Shown one piece after another: positions 37,220-46,337 of a stretch of DNA of 64,000 nucleotides. The position numbers were made by a program, and so were the translations under genes. A model generated the notes under the pieces. The model did not search any database. It saw nothing but the letters and a program-made list of their open reading frames with translations, and was not told the DNA's origin. The number at the start of each line of letters is the position of its first letter. The first letter of the stretch is position 1. The DNA comes from Alphaproteobacteria bacterium (GTDB lineage: Bacteria > Pseudomonadota > Alphaproteobacteria > CACIAM-22H2): NCBI GenBank assembly GCA_016124335.1, contig WGNX01000008.1:1-64000 (forward strand). The letters are read 5' to 3'.

Positions 37220-38497
37220 TCAGCCGTAGAAATAATGCGGCAGGAATAGCACGAAAGCGGGCCAGTAGGTGACGATGGCCAGCGTCACCAGCAGCGGGAT
37301 CAGGAAGGGCAGGCAGGCCTTCGTCGCGCGCTCGAAGCTGATATTGGCCACGCGCGCGAGGATGTAGAGCACCATGCCCACCGGCGGCGTCAGCAGCCCG
37401 ATCATCAGGTTCAGCACCATGATCAGGCCGAAATGCACCGGGTCGACGCCGATCTGCGTCATCAGCGGCAGCAGCACGGGAACGAGGATCGTGATCGCCG
37501 CGATCGTTTCCATGAAGCAGCCCACGATCAGCAGGAACACGTTCACCAGCAGCAGCACGGCCCAGGGCTGCGTGGTGATCGACAGCACGAGTTCGGCCAC
37601 GTGGTCGGTCACGCGCGTGGTCGTGATGATGTAGCCGAAGATCGACGCACCCGCGACGATGAACAGGATGATCGCGGTCGTCTCGGCCGTTTCCATCGAA
37701 ACGCGCACCAGCCCGCGCAGCGTCAGCGTGCGGTAGACGAAAAGACCCAGCACCAGCGCATAGGCCGTGGCGGCGATGGCGGCCTCGGTCGGCGTGAACA
37801 GGCCCGTCGTCATGCCGCCGATCAGCAGCACCGGCGTCATCAGCGGCAGGAAGGCGCGCTTGAAGGTGTAGGCGAGCCTGGCCCACGCGAAGGTGGCGTC
37901 GCGGTGGAAGCCGCGCACATGCGCATACCACGCCACCATCGCCATCAGCGTGACGGCCATCAGCAGGCCCGGAAGCAGGCCTGCCGCGAAAAGCTGGCCG
38001 ATCGAGCAGTTCGCCATCACGCCGTAGATCACCATCGGCAGCGAGGGCGGGATGATCGGCCCGATGGTCGACGAGGCGCCCGTGATGCCGACGGCGAAAT
38101 CGGTCGAATAGCCGTGATCGCGCATCGCCTTGATCTCGATGTTGCCAAGCCCGCCCGCGTCCGCCACGGCCGTGCCCGACATGCCCGCGAAGATGACCGA
38201 GCCCACGATGTTGACATGGCCAAGCCCGCCCTTGAGCCAGCCCACCAGCGCCACGGCGAAATCGAAGATGCGCGCGGTGATGCCGGCCGAGTTCATCAGC
38301 GAACCCGCCATGATGAAGAACGGGATCGACAGCAGCGGGAAGGAATCGACGCCCGACACCATCCGGTGGATGACCACCAGATGCGGCGAGGCATCCTCGA
38401 CGATGATGTAGAGGAGCGAGGCGCCGCCGAGCGCGATGGCCACCGGCGTGCCGATGATCAGCAGGATGCCGAACGAGAGGAGCAGGAAGGCGGTCAT
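37220..38497 (-). CDS. dctM: TRAP transporter large permease DctM
   Basis: 425 residues and about 12 transmembrane helices. It forms the substrate- and Na+-translocating channel of a TRAP importer. Typical segments are SVIFAGMSGTAVADAGGLG, GASSTIGPIIPPSLPMVIYG and LMIGLLTPPVGMVLY. Its ATG overlaps the dctQ stop (ATGA). A MBL gene follows at 16 bases. The substrate is probably an organic acid or sugar acid. Confidence 0.94.
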   Translation of the reverse strand: MTAFLLLSFGILLIIGTPVAIALGGASLLYIIVEDASPHLVVIHRMVSGVDSFPLLSIPFFIMAGSLMNSAGITARIFDFAVALVGWLKGGLGHVNIVGSVIFAGMSGTAVADAGGLGNIEIKAMRDHGYSTDFAVGITGASSTIGPIIPPSLPMVIYGVMANCSIGQLFAAGLLPGLLMAVTLMAMVAWYAHVRGFHRDATFAWARLAYTFKRAFLPLMTPVLLIGGMTTGLFTPTEAAIAATAYALVLGLFVYRTLTLRGLVRVSMETAETTAIILFIVAGASIFGYIITTTRVTDHVAELVLSITTQPWAVLLLVNVFLLIVGCFMETIAAITILVPVLLPLMTQIGVDPVHFGLIMVLNLMIGLLTPPVGMVLYILARVANISFERATKACLPFLIPLLVTLAIVTYWPAFVLFLPHYFYG

Positions 38498-39057
38498 TGG
38501 TGGCGGCCCTCCGTGTTGACGCGCGTCAGCGCGCTTTCGCCCGTGCGCCAGTGGCGCACCGCCGCCTGCACCGCGCGCACCGTCATCAGCGCGAAGCCCA
38601 GCGTGGCCGTGCCGAAGACGAGGCTCATCGGCAGATCGATGACGACCATGCGCTGGAGTTCCATGATCTCGGTCACCTTCCAGCCCTGATAGGTGCCGTA
38701 GGCAAGGAACGCGATGCGCAGGATGTCGACGAGCGTCGACAGGATGCGGCCCACCGCGGGCGGCAGGTAGACGTAGAAGAATTCGACATGGATGTGGCTC
38801 ATCTTGCGCATCGCGGTGGCGGCCCCCACGAAGCACACGCAGATGAGCAGGTAGCGCGCGATCTCCTCGGTCCAGGCGATCGAATCGTTGAGGACGTAGC
38901 GCGAGAAGAACTGGAGGAAGACGACGAAGGCGAGAAGCCAGAAGAAGACGAAGGAGACCCAGTCCTCGACCGAATAGCTGGAAAGCGGCGGGTCGGGCGC
39001 GTCGGCCAGCCCCAGGATCGGATCGCCCAGGTCGGGCCCGGTCTTGTCGTTCGTCAC
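38494..39057 (-). CDS. dctQ: TRAP transporter small permease DctQ
   Basis: 187 residues and four helices. The DctQ signature WTEEIARYLLICVCFVGAATAMR and the preceding QFFSRYVLNDSIA are clear. The N-terminal 30 residues are polar and cytoplasmic. It pairs with DctM and overlaps it by four bases; dctP lies 72 bases upstream. Confidence 0.92.
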   Translation of the reverse strand: MTNDKTGPDLGDPILGLADAPDPPLSSYSVEDWVSFVFFWLLAFVVFLQFFSRYVLNDSIAWTEEIARYLLICVCFVGAATAMRKMSHIHVEFFYVYLPPAVGRILSTLVDILRIAFLAYGTYQGWKVTEIMELQRMVVIDLPMSLVFGTATLGFALMTVRAVQAAVRHWRTGESALTRVNTEGRHQ

Positions 39058-39129
39058 GTCGTCACCGTCGCGTGGAAAGGAAAGAACGGGCGGCGACCGT
39101 CGGCCGCCGCCCGCCGGACCGTCATCCGA

Positions 39130-40116
39130 TTACTTCAGCGCCTGCAGGCGGTCGTACTGCTCCTTCGACCAGCCCGCACCCGAGGCCTTGTCGAGATGCA
39201 GCGGCTTGGCCGCCTCGATGAACGCGGCCACGTTGGGCGTGGTCACGGTCTTGCCTTGCGCCTTGAACCACTCGGGCAGTTGCAGTTCGGCCTTGCGGAT
39301 CGCGTCGGTCGCGCGCGAAGCGGCCTGCTGCAGCGTCTCGGTGAAGATCTTGCGCTCGTCGGCATTGAGCTTGTTCCACAGCGGCGGGCCGATCACCGTG
39401 ACCAGCGACTCGATGATGTGGCCGGTCAGGTTGATGTGGCTCTGCACTTCGTAGAACTTCTTGGCCTGGATCGTCGGCAGCGGATTTTCCTGCCCGTCGA
39501 CCGTGCCGTTCTGCAGCGCCAGATAAACTTCCGAGAACGCGATGGGCGTGGCGTTGGCCCCCACGGCCTTGGCGAACATCAGGTAGAGCGGGGCCTGCGG
39601 CACGCGCAGCTTCATCCCCTTCATGTCGGCCGGCGTGTTGATCGCCTTGTTGGCCGTCACGTGACGCGAGCCGTAGTAGGTGAGCGCCACGATCTTGTTC
39701 TTGGTCTTCTGGTCGTAGCCGTCGGCCAGTTCCTTGAACAGGTCGGACTGGGAATACGCCTTCCAATGGTCGAAGTTGCGGAACATGTAGGGCGCGTTCG
39801 AGATCGCGATGGGCGGATACGAGGCGCCGGCGAACGCCGCACCGGTATAGATGATGTCGATCGTGCCCAGCGGCAGCGCCTGGTTGATCTGCTGCTCGTT
39901 GCCCAGTGCCGAGGCGGCGTGCACGTCGATCACGTACTTGTTGTTGGTGCGCCGCGCGATCTCCTGCGAGGCCCACACCGCTTCGGTGTGGTAGGCCTCG
40001 TTGGTCTCGTAGACATGCGCCCATTTGAGGTGCTGCTGGGCCGCGGCCGGCGCCGAGGCTGCCGCTGCGGCCATACCGGCGGCGAAAACGATGGCGAGCG
40101 TGGTTTTGATCCGCAT
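39130..40116 (-). CDS. dctP: TRAP transporter substrate-binding protein DctP
   Basis: 328 residues with a signal peptide ending AAAQ. It captures the substrate in the periplasm and delivers it to DctQM. Family landmarks are ALGNEQQINQALPLGTIDII, YYGSRHVTANKAINTPADMKG and LRVPQAPLYL, the last carrying the Arg that binds the substrate carboxylate; VDGQENPLPTI completes the site. It heads the DctPQM-MBL-VOC string and is divergent from an enolase-superfamily enzyme, which suggests uptake and dehydration or epimerisation of a sugar acid. Confidence 0.92.
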   Translation of the reverse strand: MRIKTTLAIVFAAGMAAAAASAPAAAQQHLKWAHVYETNEAYHTEAVWASQEIARRTNNKYVIDVHAASALGNEQQINQALPLGTIDIIYTGAAFAGASYPPIAISNAPYMFRNFDHWKAYSQSDLFKELADGYDQKTKNKIVALTYYGSRHVTANKAINTPADMKGMKLRVPQAPLYLMFAKAVGANATPIAFSEVYLALQNGTVDGQENPLPTIQAKKFYEVQSHINLTGHIIESLVTVIGPPLWNKLNADERKIFTETLQQAASRATDAIRKAELQLPEWFKAQGKTVTTPNVAAFIEAAKPLHLDKASGAGWSKEQYDRLQALK

Positions 40117-40231
40117 CTCGACTCCTCCCTATTTTATGTGTCGCCCCGGGTTTTCCCGCCGCGATTGTGCGGTATCCTAGCGACCGTCGGCCGGTATGTC
40201 ATGGCCGGAAATCAGGGGGAGTGCCCAAAAA

Positions 40232-41341
40232 ATGGCCCGCATCGTGAAGGTCGAAATCCGCCAGGTCGACCTGCTGCCGCCGGTTGTGCGAACCGACGCG
40301 ATCCAGTCGTTCAAGTGCCAGGAAACGCCCATCGTGCGCGTGTGGGATTCCGACGGCGCGGTGGGTACTGGCTACAGCTACACGATCGGCACCGGCGGCT
40401 CGGCGGTGATGGCGCTGCTGCGCGACTGTCTTGCGCCGTTCCTCGTCGGGCGCGATGCCGACGAGATCGACGGCATCTGGACGGGCATGCTCTTCCACAC
40501 CCACGCCACGACCGTGGGTGCGATCACCGCACTCGCGATGGCCGCCATCGACACCGCCCTTTGGGATCTGCGCTGCCGGCGCGCGAAGCTGCCGCTGCAT
40601 CGCGCGGCCGGTGGTGCCAAGAACCGCGTTGCCGTCTACACCACCGAAGGCGGCTGGCTGCACCATCCGCCCGAACAGCTGATCGACGAGACCGTGAAGG
40701 CGCGTGCCGACGGCTTTGCCGGCGCCAAGCTCAAGGTCGGCAAGCCGACGGGTGCTGAAGACAGGCGCCGGCTTTCCGCCGTGCGTGCGGCCATCGGCCC
40801 CGATTTCGAACTGATGGTCGATGCCAACCAGCGCTTCTCGGCGGCCGAGGCGCTGCGGCGCGCGGCCCTGTTCGCCGATCTCGATCTGGGCTGGTTCGAG
40901 GAGCCGTTGCCGGCCGACGATCTCGACGGGCATGCGCGCCTTCAGGCCGGTACGCAGATCCCCATCGCGGTGGGCGAGTCGCTCTATTCGCCCGGCCAGT
41001 TCGCCGATTACCTGAAGCGCAATGCCTGCGGCATCGTGCAGGTCGATGTCGCGCGCGTGGGCGGCATCACGCCGTGGCTGAAGGTCGCGCACATGGCCGA
41101 GTGCTGCAACGTGCCGGTGGCCCCGCACTTCCTGATGGAACTGCATGTGGGGCTGGTGTGCGCGGTCACGGGCTCGGCGTGGCTTGAATATATCCCCCAG
41201 CTCGACCGCATCGCGACCTCGCGCGTGCGCATCGCGGACGGCCACGCGTATCCGGCCGAAACGCCGGGGCTGGGGATCGAGTGGGACTGGAAGGCGGTCG
41301 AAAAGCTAACCGTCGCGGGGTCGAGAACGGAGAGTTCTTGA
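40232..41341 (+). CDS. Mandelate racemase/muconate lactonizing enzyme family protein
   Basis: 369 residues, enolase superfamily. The catalytic KxK is in FAGAKLKVGKP, the three metal ligands are Asp in LMVDANQRF, Glu in WFEEPLPADD and Glu in AVGESLYSP, and the dyad is Asp in IVQVDVARVGG with His in APHFLMELH, as in the mandelate racemase subgroup. It probably abstracts the alpha-proton of a carboxylate, as in sugar-acid dehydratases. ATG 40232 is chosen; another ATG lies 36 bases upstream. Its divergent position next to dctP argues for a shared pathway. Confidence 0.88.
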   Translation: MARIVKVEIRQVDLLPPVVRTDAIQSFKCQETPIVRVWDSDGAVGTGYSYTIGTGGSAVMALLRDCLAPFLVGRDADEIDGIWTGMLFHTHATTVGAITALAMAAIDTALWDLRCRRAKLPLHRAAGGAKNRVAVYTTEGGWLHHPPEQLIDETVKARADGFAGAKLKVGKPTGAEDRRRLSAVRAAIGPDFELMVDANQRFSAAEALRRAALFADLDLGWFEEPLPADDLDGHARLQAGTQIPIAVGESLYSPGQFADYLKRNACGIVQVDVARVGGITPWLKVAHMAECCNVPVAPHFLMELHVGLVCAVTGSAWLEYIPQLDRIATSRVRIADGHAYPAETPGLGIEWDWKAVEKLTVAGSRTESS

Positions 41342-41521
41342 AGTGCGCCGACAGTGTTAAGGCGGCATGCAAATGGCGCAAAAATATGCGTTATATTCCG
41401 ACTCGTTAGCGGAAGTCGTTGACGAGTTGCAATCGAAAGTCCATTTTCGAGTTGGCCCCTGCTTTCGTCGAAGCCTCTAGCCGCGCTAGGGGTACTTTCG
41501 TAGGCGATTGCGGGGGCTGCT
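41342..41521. other. AT-richer gap with several inverted repeats
   Basis: 180 bases, convergent gap, with no gene. Composition changes from GC-rich to AT-richer here. Inverted repeats are seen: ACTCGT/ACGAGT, TCGAAA/TTTCGA with a six-base loop, and CCTCTAGC/GCTAGGGG at 41474-41492. It probably holds the end of the acquired DUF3800 segment. Confidence 0.45.
41474..41492. terminator. Candidate bidirectional terminator hairpin
   Basis: CCTCTAGC (41474-41481) pairs with GCTAGGGG (41485-41492) around a three-base loop, eight pairs including one wobble. It lies between the converging enolase-superfamily and DUF3800 genes. Only a weak TACTTTC tract follows on the plus strand, so Rho-independent action is uncertain. 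Confidence 0.3.
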
Positions 41522-42364
41522 CTATTTCTGCCGCTTTCCTCGACTGAGATCCTTGATGCTTCCCTCTGGCACGAAGCACCAATGGCGGTACGAATGATCC
41601 CAGCGATCCGCAGGGCCTCCCGATTGCCCGGTCGAAGTCCCAATATTGAATCTCGGGTAGATTCCCCGAATTCGTGAATTGATGTGCTTGTAGACCCTCT
41701 CCTTTGCGCGCGTTCGCGCGCCGCGAAGACGTTGTCCTTCCGGCTTTCGCTTGTGGAACTCATTCAATCGGAACTGCATCGCACCGAGGACAACATCGAC
41801 TGCCTGAAGGATCACGTGATCGTGCGATCGGATTTCGGAGATTTGGTCGCGCGGAATCTTTATTCGTTCACGATGGAAGATCGGATAGACCGACAAGCTC
41901 GAGAGATAATTCTTGAAGTTTTCAAGGGCCTGACGAGTGTCCGGTGCATCGTCCAATAGGACTGTCACGATCACTTCTTCTGCCCGCTCGGGATTGCAGT
42001 ATCGCAAGCCGAAGGCGTTTTTTATAAACTGGTAGTAGAGGATGAAGAATCGATTGTCATCGTCGTGATCGAGATGCTGGGTTTGATTTATGTTTTGGGT
42101 GAACATAACCCGCAATTTCATTCGGTTCGCCGCTACGAGATTGAGTGCCGAGTCGACGAACTCGATATACGCTTTTTCGTTGTGAGGGCCGATTTTTGTC
42201 CATTTCGCTTCGCCGACGAGCCCAGCGTCAGCTTTCGCGGTCGATAGCACGGCTTCTATCGCCTCCCGGTCGGCGGTTCGGATCAAGGCGCCGCCGTAGA
42301 AATCGGAGAAATACGGCCCCTTGTCCGCTGACTCGTCGCAGTAAATCGTGAATCTCTTTGGCAA
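41522..42364 (-). CDS. DUF3800 domain protein
   Basis: 280 residues from TTG 42364. The start FTIYCDESADKGPYFSDFYGG has the family's YxDES motif, and a later SHDHVILQAVDVVLGAMQFRL segment carries the conserved second Asp. DUF3800 has an RNase H-like fold and often lies in defence or mobile regions; nuclease function is plausible but unproven. The gene is distinctly AT-richer than its neighbours. The ribosome binding site arrangement is odd: AAGGTGG is separated from the TTG by a 34-base perfect hairpin. No other start in frame gives a better fit. Confidence 0.8.
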   Translation of the reverse strand: MPKRFTIYCDESADKGPYFSDFYGGALIRTADREAIEAVLSTAKADAGLVGEAKWTKIGPHNEKAYIEFVDSALNLVAANRMKLRVMFTQNINQTQHLDHDDDNRFFILYYQFIKNAFGLRYCNPERAEEVIVTVLLDDAPDTRQALENFKNYLSSLSVYPIFHRERIKIPRDQISEIRSHDHVILQAVDVVLGAMQFRLNEFHKRKPEGQRLRGARTRAKERVYKHINSRIRGIYPRFNIGTSTGQSGGPADRWDHSYRHWCFVPEGSIKDLSRGKRQK

Positions 42365-42367
42365 AGT

Positions 42368-42401
42368 TATCTCGGCAAGAATCGATCTTCTTGCCGAGAT
42401 A
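42368..42401 (-). promoter_or_regulatory. Perfect 14-bp hairpin between the SD-like sequence and the TTG start of the DUF3800 gene
   Basis: Arms TATCTCGGCAAGAA and TTCTTGCCGAGATA are perfectly complementary with a six-base loop. On the minus strand AAGGTGG ends six bases before the hairpin and the TTG start codon begins three bases after it. Folding would bring the two to about nine bases apart, a normal spacing. It could therefore be a translation-control element; it could alternatively be a protein-binding palindrome. Confidence 0.6.
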
Positions 42402-42463
42402 GTATTTCCACCTTAGTACAACCGCAATCGAACAAAAATCGGAAGCAATGGCGGACTGAAGCC

Positions 42464-44038
42464 TCAGTTCGCCGACATCCACACGTCGGCCAGGTCCTGG
42501 CCGAGCAGGTGGGACGGCGTGATGTGCCAGCCATGCACGTTCTTGGCGATGGGCACGATGCGCTCGAACCAGAACAGCGGGACCGTGTAGGCAAGGTCCA
42601 TCAGCTGGATCTGGAAGTCGCGCACCAGCGCCTTGCGCTTGTTGAAGTCGGTCTCGCGCTCCTGCTTGTCGAACAGCTCGTCGAGCTGGCGGTCGAGATG
42701 GCGCGACACGTTGAAGCCCGGCACGCGGTCGAACGAGATGAAGCGGCGGAGCTGGAAGTTGGGCTCGTCGGCGAACTCGGTCGTGAAATCGAGCATCACC
42801 TGGAACGCGCCCGACGTGCGCGAGCCGAAATAGGTCGCGCGCTCGGCCACGCGCTGTTCGACCGTCACGCCGATCTGGCGCCACTGGTCGATCAGCCACA
42901 CCGCGACCGTCGGGAAGGGCGGCAGCGACATCGAGATCAGCTCGAACTTCAGGTTCGACTGGCCGGCCTCGGCGAGCAGGCGCTTGGCTTCCGCGCGGTT
43001 GCGCGCCACGTCGCGGCCCATGCCGGGATATGTCGCCAGTTCGGCCGCCGTGGGCGCGTAAGCGTATCCGGGGCGCAGCAGCGAGCCCACTTCCTTGGCC
43101 TGCGAGACGCGGGCAAGTGCGGGTGCCGCGTTCCAGCGGTCAAGCGCGAGGCTCAGCGCGCGGCGCACGCGCACGTCGTCGAAGGGCTTCTTCTCGATGT
43201 TGAACGACAGGATCAGGCCCGACAGCCACGAGGTTTCCTGGAAGGTCAGCTTCGGGTTGGCCACGCGCGCCTTCTCGTTCGGGCTGATGCCGCGGAATTC
43301 GGCCATCACCTGCCCGCCCTGGATGGCGTTGAGCATCGCGGCCCCGCTCATCGTCACTTCGCGGAAGCCGTCCAGATAGGGTTTGCCCTTCTGGAAGTAG
43401 CCGTCGAACCGCTTGCCGGTCCAGTGCGAGCCCCGCACGAACTCGCCGAACACGAACGGGCCCGAGCCCATCACTTCCTTTTCCGGATAGCGCGGGTCGG
43501 CCGCGAGCTTGGCGGCCGAGTAGATGCAGTTGAAGGGAGCGGCGAGGTAGGTCATGAAGGCCGGGTTCGCGTTGTTCAGCTTGAACACCACCGTCTCGGC
43601 ATCCGGCGCTTCGATCGCGGCGACGTCGGCGAAATGGTCGCGCCGGGCCGAGCGCGCGCCGGCGGGCGGCGACTTGATGCGCTCGAAGCTCACCTTCACG
43701 TCGTTGGCGGTCAGCGCCGAGCCGTCGTGGAACTTGATCGGCTGCACGATCTTGAACGTGTAGGTCTTGCCGTCGGGCGAGATCGACCAGCTCTTGGCCA
43801 CGTCGCCGATGATCTCGGGGTATTTCTGCGTATTGAACTTCACCAGCGTCGAATAATGCGGCGCCAGGTGGTGGACGACCGCGAAGTTCGTCGCGGCGTG
43901 GCAGTCGGTCGTGTCGGGGTCGCCGCCCACGGCGAAGATGAATTCCCCGCCGCGACGCGGCTGTTCCTGCGCCACGGCAGGTGCCGTGAAGGCGGCGGCG
44001 GCGGCAAGCGCCAGGCTCGCGATGATGCGTGCGAACAT
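42464..44038 (-). CDS. Peptide/nickel-type ABC transporter substrate-binding protein (SBP_bac_5)
   Basis: 524 residues with a signal peptide ending APAVAQ. The family pattern is clear: GGEFIFAVGGDPDTTDCHAA, KSWSISPDGKTYTFKIVQPIKFHDG and LNNANPAFMTYL. It binds oligopeptides or similar compounds in the periplasm. No permease or ATPase genes are adjacent, so it is an orphan binding protein. It is 56 bases after an aldo/keto reductase gene in the same direction. Confidence 0.9.
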   Translation of the reverse strand: MFARIIASLALAAAAAFTAPAVAQEQPRRGGEFIFAVGGDPDTTDCHAATNFAVVHHLAPHYSTLVKFNTQKYPEIIGDVAKSWSISPDGKTYTFKIVQPIKFHDGSALTANDVKVSFERIKSPPAGARSARRDHFADVAAIEAPDAETVVFKLNNANPAFMTYLAAPFNCIYSAAKLAADPRYPEKEVMGSGPFVFGEFVRGSHWTGKRFDGYFQKGKPYLDGFREVTMSGAAMLNAIQGGQVMAEFRGISPNEKARVANPKLTFQETSWLSGLILSFNIEKKPFDDVRVRRALSLALDRWNAAPALARVSQAKEVGSLLRPGYAYAPTAAELATYPGMGRDVARNRAEAKRLLAEAGQSNLKFELISMSLPPFPTVAVWLIDQWRQIGVTVEQRVAERATYFGSRTSGAFQVMLDFTTEFADEPNFQLRRFISFDRVPGFNVSRHLDRQLDELFDKQERETDFNKRKALVRDFQIQLMDLAYTVPLFWFERIVPIAKNVHGWHITPSHLLGQDLADVWMSAN

Positions 44039-44094
44039 TCGTTTCCCCCGGAATTGGAATTTGGTTGGGGGCGACCTTAGCGCGGGTCGGTCGT

Positions 44095-45081
44095 CTAGTT
44101 CCAGCCCGGATGCACGCGCCACTGGTAGGGGGATTCCAGCCGCTCGATTTCCGCCGCCGTCAGCGGCGGCATGTCGGCGGCGGCCGCCGCCTCGTCGATC
44201 TGCTCGGGCTTCGTCGCCCCCATGATCGGTGCCGCCATGTAGGGCTTCGACCACAGCCACAGGAAGGCCACCTGCGTGGGCTTCACGCCGCGCGCCGCGG
44301 CAATGGCCTTCAGCGCGTCGACGATCTGCCAGTCGCAGTCGCGATAGGTCTCGGGCTTGGCGCCGGCATCGTTCTTCGCGCGCTCGGTCTCCCCGCCGCC
44401 GCCGCGCACGCGGTTGCCGGCAAGGAAGCCGCGTGCCAGCGGCGAATAGGGGATGAGGCCCACGCCCGCTTCCTGGCACAGCGCGTTCATCTCGCGCTCG
44501 TCCTCGCGCTGGATCAGGTTGTGCAGGTTCTGCATGGCGACGGGCCGCGCGTAGTTGAAGCGCTCGGAAGCCGCGATCATCTGCGCGAACTTGTAGGCCG
44601 GCATCGTCGAGCCGCCGATATAGCGCACCTTGCCCGCGCGCACGAGGCCATCGAGCGTGGCCATGAACTCCTCGACCGGCGTGTGTGGATCAAGCCGGTG
44701 GACCTGATAGACGTCGATATGGTCGGTCTTGAGCCGCTTGAGCTGCTGGTCGATCGACGCCAGCACGTGCTTGGCGCCGAGCCCCGCGAAATTCGGCTTG
44801 TCCGACATCTTGATGCCGACCTTGGTGGAGATGACAAGCTCGTCGCGCGGCGCGTAGCCCATCAGCGTCTCGCCCATGATCGTTTCCGAGGCGCCGAAAT
44901 TGTAGACGTCGGCCGTGTCGAAGAAATTGATGCCCCGGTCGAGCGCACGCTTGAAGAACGGGGCGCTGTCGCCGGCATCGAAGCCCGCCCATGCGCGCCG
45001 CCCGCGCGCGCCCCACGAATTCCCGCCAAGGCACACGCGGCTCACCATCAGGCCCGAGCGGCCGAGCGGAACGTACTTCAT
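44095..45081 (-). CDS. Aldo/keto reductase
   Basis: 328 residues, TIM-barrel NADPH-dependent reductase. The catalytic tetrad region is visible: Asp and Tyr in NFFDTADVYNFG, Lys in ELVISTKVGI and His in DVYQVHRLDPHTPVEE. The C-terminal IMGATKPEQIDEAAAA contacts the cofactor phosphate. It resembles the YhdN/Tas-like oxidoreductases; the substrate is unknown. Divergent from the hydrolase gene. Confidence 0.9.
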   Translation of the reverse strand: MKYVPLGRSGLMVSRVCLGGNSWGARGRRAWAGFDAGDSAPFFKRALDRGINFFDTADVYNFGASETIMGETLMGYAPRDELVISTKVGIKMSDKPNFAGLGAKHVLASIDQQLKRLKTDHIDVYQVHRLDPHTPVEEFMATLDGLVRAGKVRYIGGSTMPAYKFAQMIAASERFNYARPVAMQNLHNLIQREDEREMNALCQEAGVGLIPYSPLARGFLAGNRVRGGGGETERAKNDAGAKPETYRDCDWQIVDALKAIAAARGVKPTQVAFLWLWSKPYMAAPIMGATKPEQIDEAAAAADMPPLTAAEIERLESPYQWRVHPGWN

Positions 45082-45172
45082 GGGGTGGTTCTCCCTGTTT
45101 TCTGTCGGATCACGGCGGCAAGGCTAGCCGCTCGGGTTGCCTTGCGCCAAGCCGTGCGCGAACATGGCGGCC

Positions 45173-46009
45173 ATGAGCGATGCGACAGGCCTGTGGGCGC
45201 CGCGAAGCCCCGACCGGACCGGCTTTCTCGAGCGCAAGGGGGCGCTCATCTATTACGAGGATGCGGGCGAGGGCCCGGCGATAATCTTCGCGCACGGGCT
45301 GGGCGGCAATCATCTCTCGTGGTGGCAGCAGGTGCCGCATTTCCGCGCCCGCTTCCGCTGCGTGACCTTCGCCCATCGCGGTTTCCTGCCGTCCACGTGC
45401 GAGGCCGGCGTGCCCGACCCGCTCGATTATGCGGGCGACGTGGCGGCCCTTGCCGATCATCTGGGCCTCGGCACGTTTGCCTATGTCGGCCAGTCGATGG
45501 GCGGCTGGGGCGGGGTGGAGCTGGCCCTTTCGCACCCCGGCCGGCTGGAGGCGCTTGTGCTCGCCGCCACGTCGGGCACGCTCGATCCCAGGCAAGCCAA
45601 TCCGGCGGGTTACGCCGACTGGCGCGCGAAATCCGACGCGACGGTCGAACTGCTGCGCGCGCGTGCGGTTCACCCGGCGGTGGGCGCCACGCTGGCGGCG
45701 GCCAATCCCGCATTCCATCACCTCTACCGGGCCATCGACGCGCTCTCGCACGGGCTCGACAAGAACGCGCTGCGCGCCCGGCTGATGGCCACGCGAAAGC
45801 GCCCGCTTGCCGATGCGGCCGGCATCAAGGTGCGCACGCTGTTCGTGACCGGATCGGAGGATGTGGTCTTCCCGTCGTGCTGCGCAGCTGCGCTTGCCGC
45901 CGCATGCGCCGACGCGCGCCACGAGCAGATCGCGGGGGCCGGCCACTCGGCCTATTTCGACAAGCCTGCCGAATTCAACGCGACCGTCCAGCGCTTCCTG
46001 CGCGGCTAG
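45173..46009 (+). CDS. Alpha/beta-fold hydrolase
   Basis: 278 residues. The catalytic triad is Ser in GQSMGGWG, Asp in VTGSEDVVFP and His in AGHSAYFD; the oxyanion region is IIFAHGLGGNHLSWW. It resembles small esterases or C-C hydrolases; substrate not predictable. Two more ATGs lie within 36 bases upstream and no Shine-Dalgarno decides between them. It converges with a small membrane protein gene, overlapping by four bases. Confidence 0.87.
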   Translation: MSDATGLWAPRSPDRTGFLERKGALIYYEDAGEGPAIIFAHGLGGNHLSWWQQVPHFRARFRCVTFAHRGFLPSTCEAGVPDPLDYAGDVAALADHLGLGTFAYVGQSMGGWGGVELALSHPGRLEALVLAATSGTLDPRQANPAGYADWRAKSDATVELLRARAVHPAVGATLAAANPAFHHLYRAIDALSHGLDKNALRARLMATRKRPLADAAGIKVRTLFVTGSEDVVFPSCCAAALAAACADARHEQIAGAGHSAYFDKPAEFNATVQRFLRG

Positions 46010-46245
46010 CGGCCGGGCTCTTCGACCACGAGTGCGGCGATGCGCCGGACGATCGGCAGCACCACGACGGCGGTGGGGAACGCGACCGCATAGGAAAGCG
46101 CCCAGGCCTTCAGCACGTGCCCGGGCAGATCGGCCGCAAGGCCGATCGCGTTGAGCGTCGCGATGGTTGAAACGATGCCCGACATCAGGAAGGCAAGGAT
46201 CATCGGCACGACGATGAATGCGGCGCGGGCGGGAAGCTTCTTCAT
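46006..46245 (-). CDS. DUF2798-family small membrane protein
   Basis: 79 residues with two helices (FIVVPMILAFLMSGIVSTIATL and WALSYAVAFPTAVVVLPIVRRI). The MILAFLMSGIVS and WxxSYxxAFP segments are characteristic of DUF2798. Function is unknown. It converges with the hydrolase gene and is divergent from sapC. Confidence 0.78.
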   Translation of the reverse strand: MKKLPARAAFIVVPMILAFLMSGIVSTIATLNAIGLAADLPGHVLKAWALSYAVAFPTAVVVLPIVRRIAALVVEEPGR

Positions 46246-46337
46246 CGGGTCGTTTCTCTCTTGGGCGGACAGTCGGGGCGGCGCCCGCCGTATACGTGGA
46301 CTGGCCTGCGCGCGGCAAGTCCGGCATGCTGGCGTGC

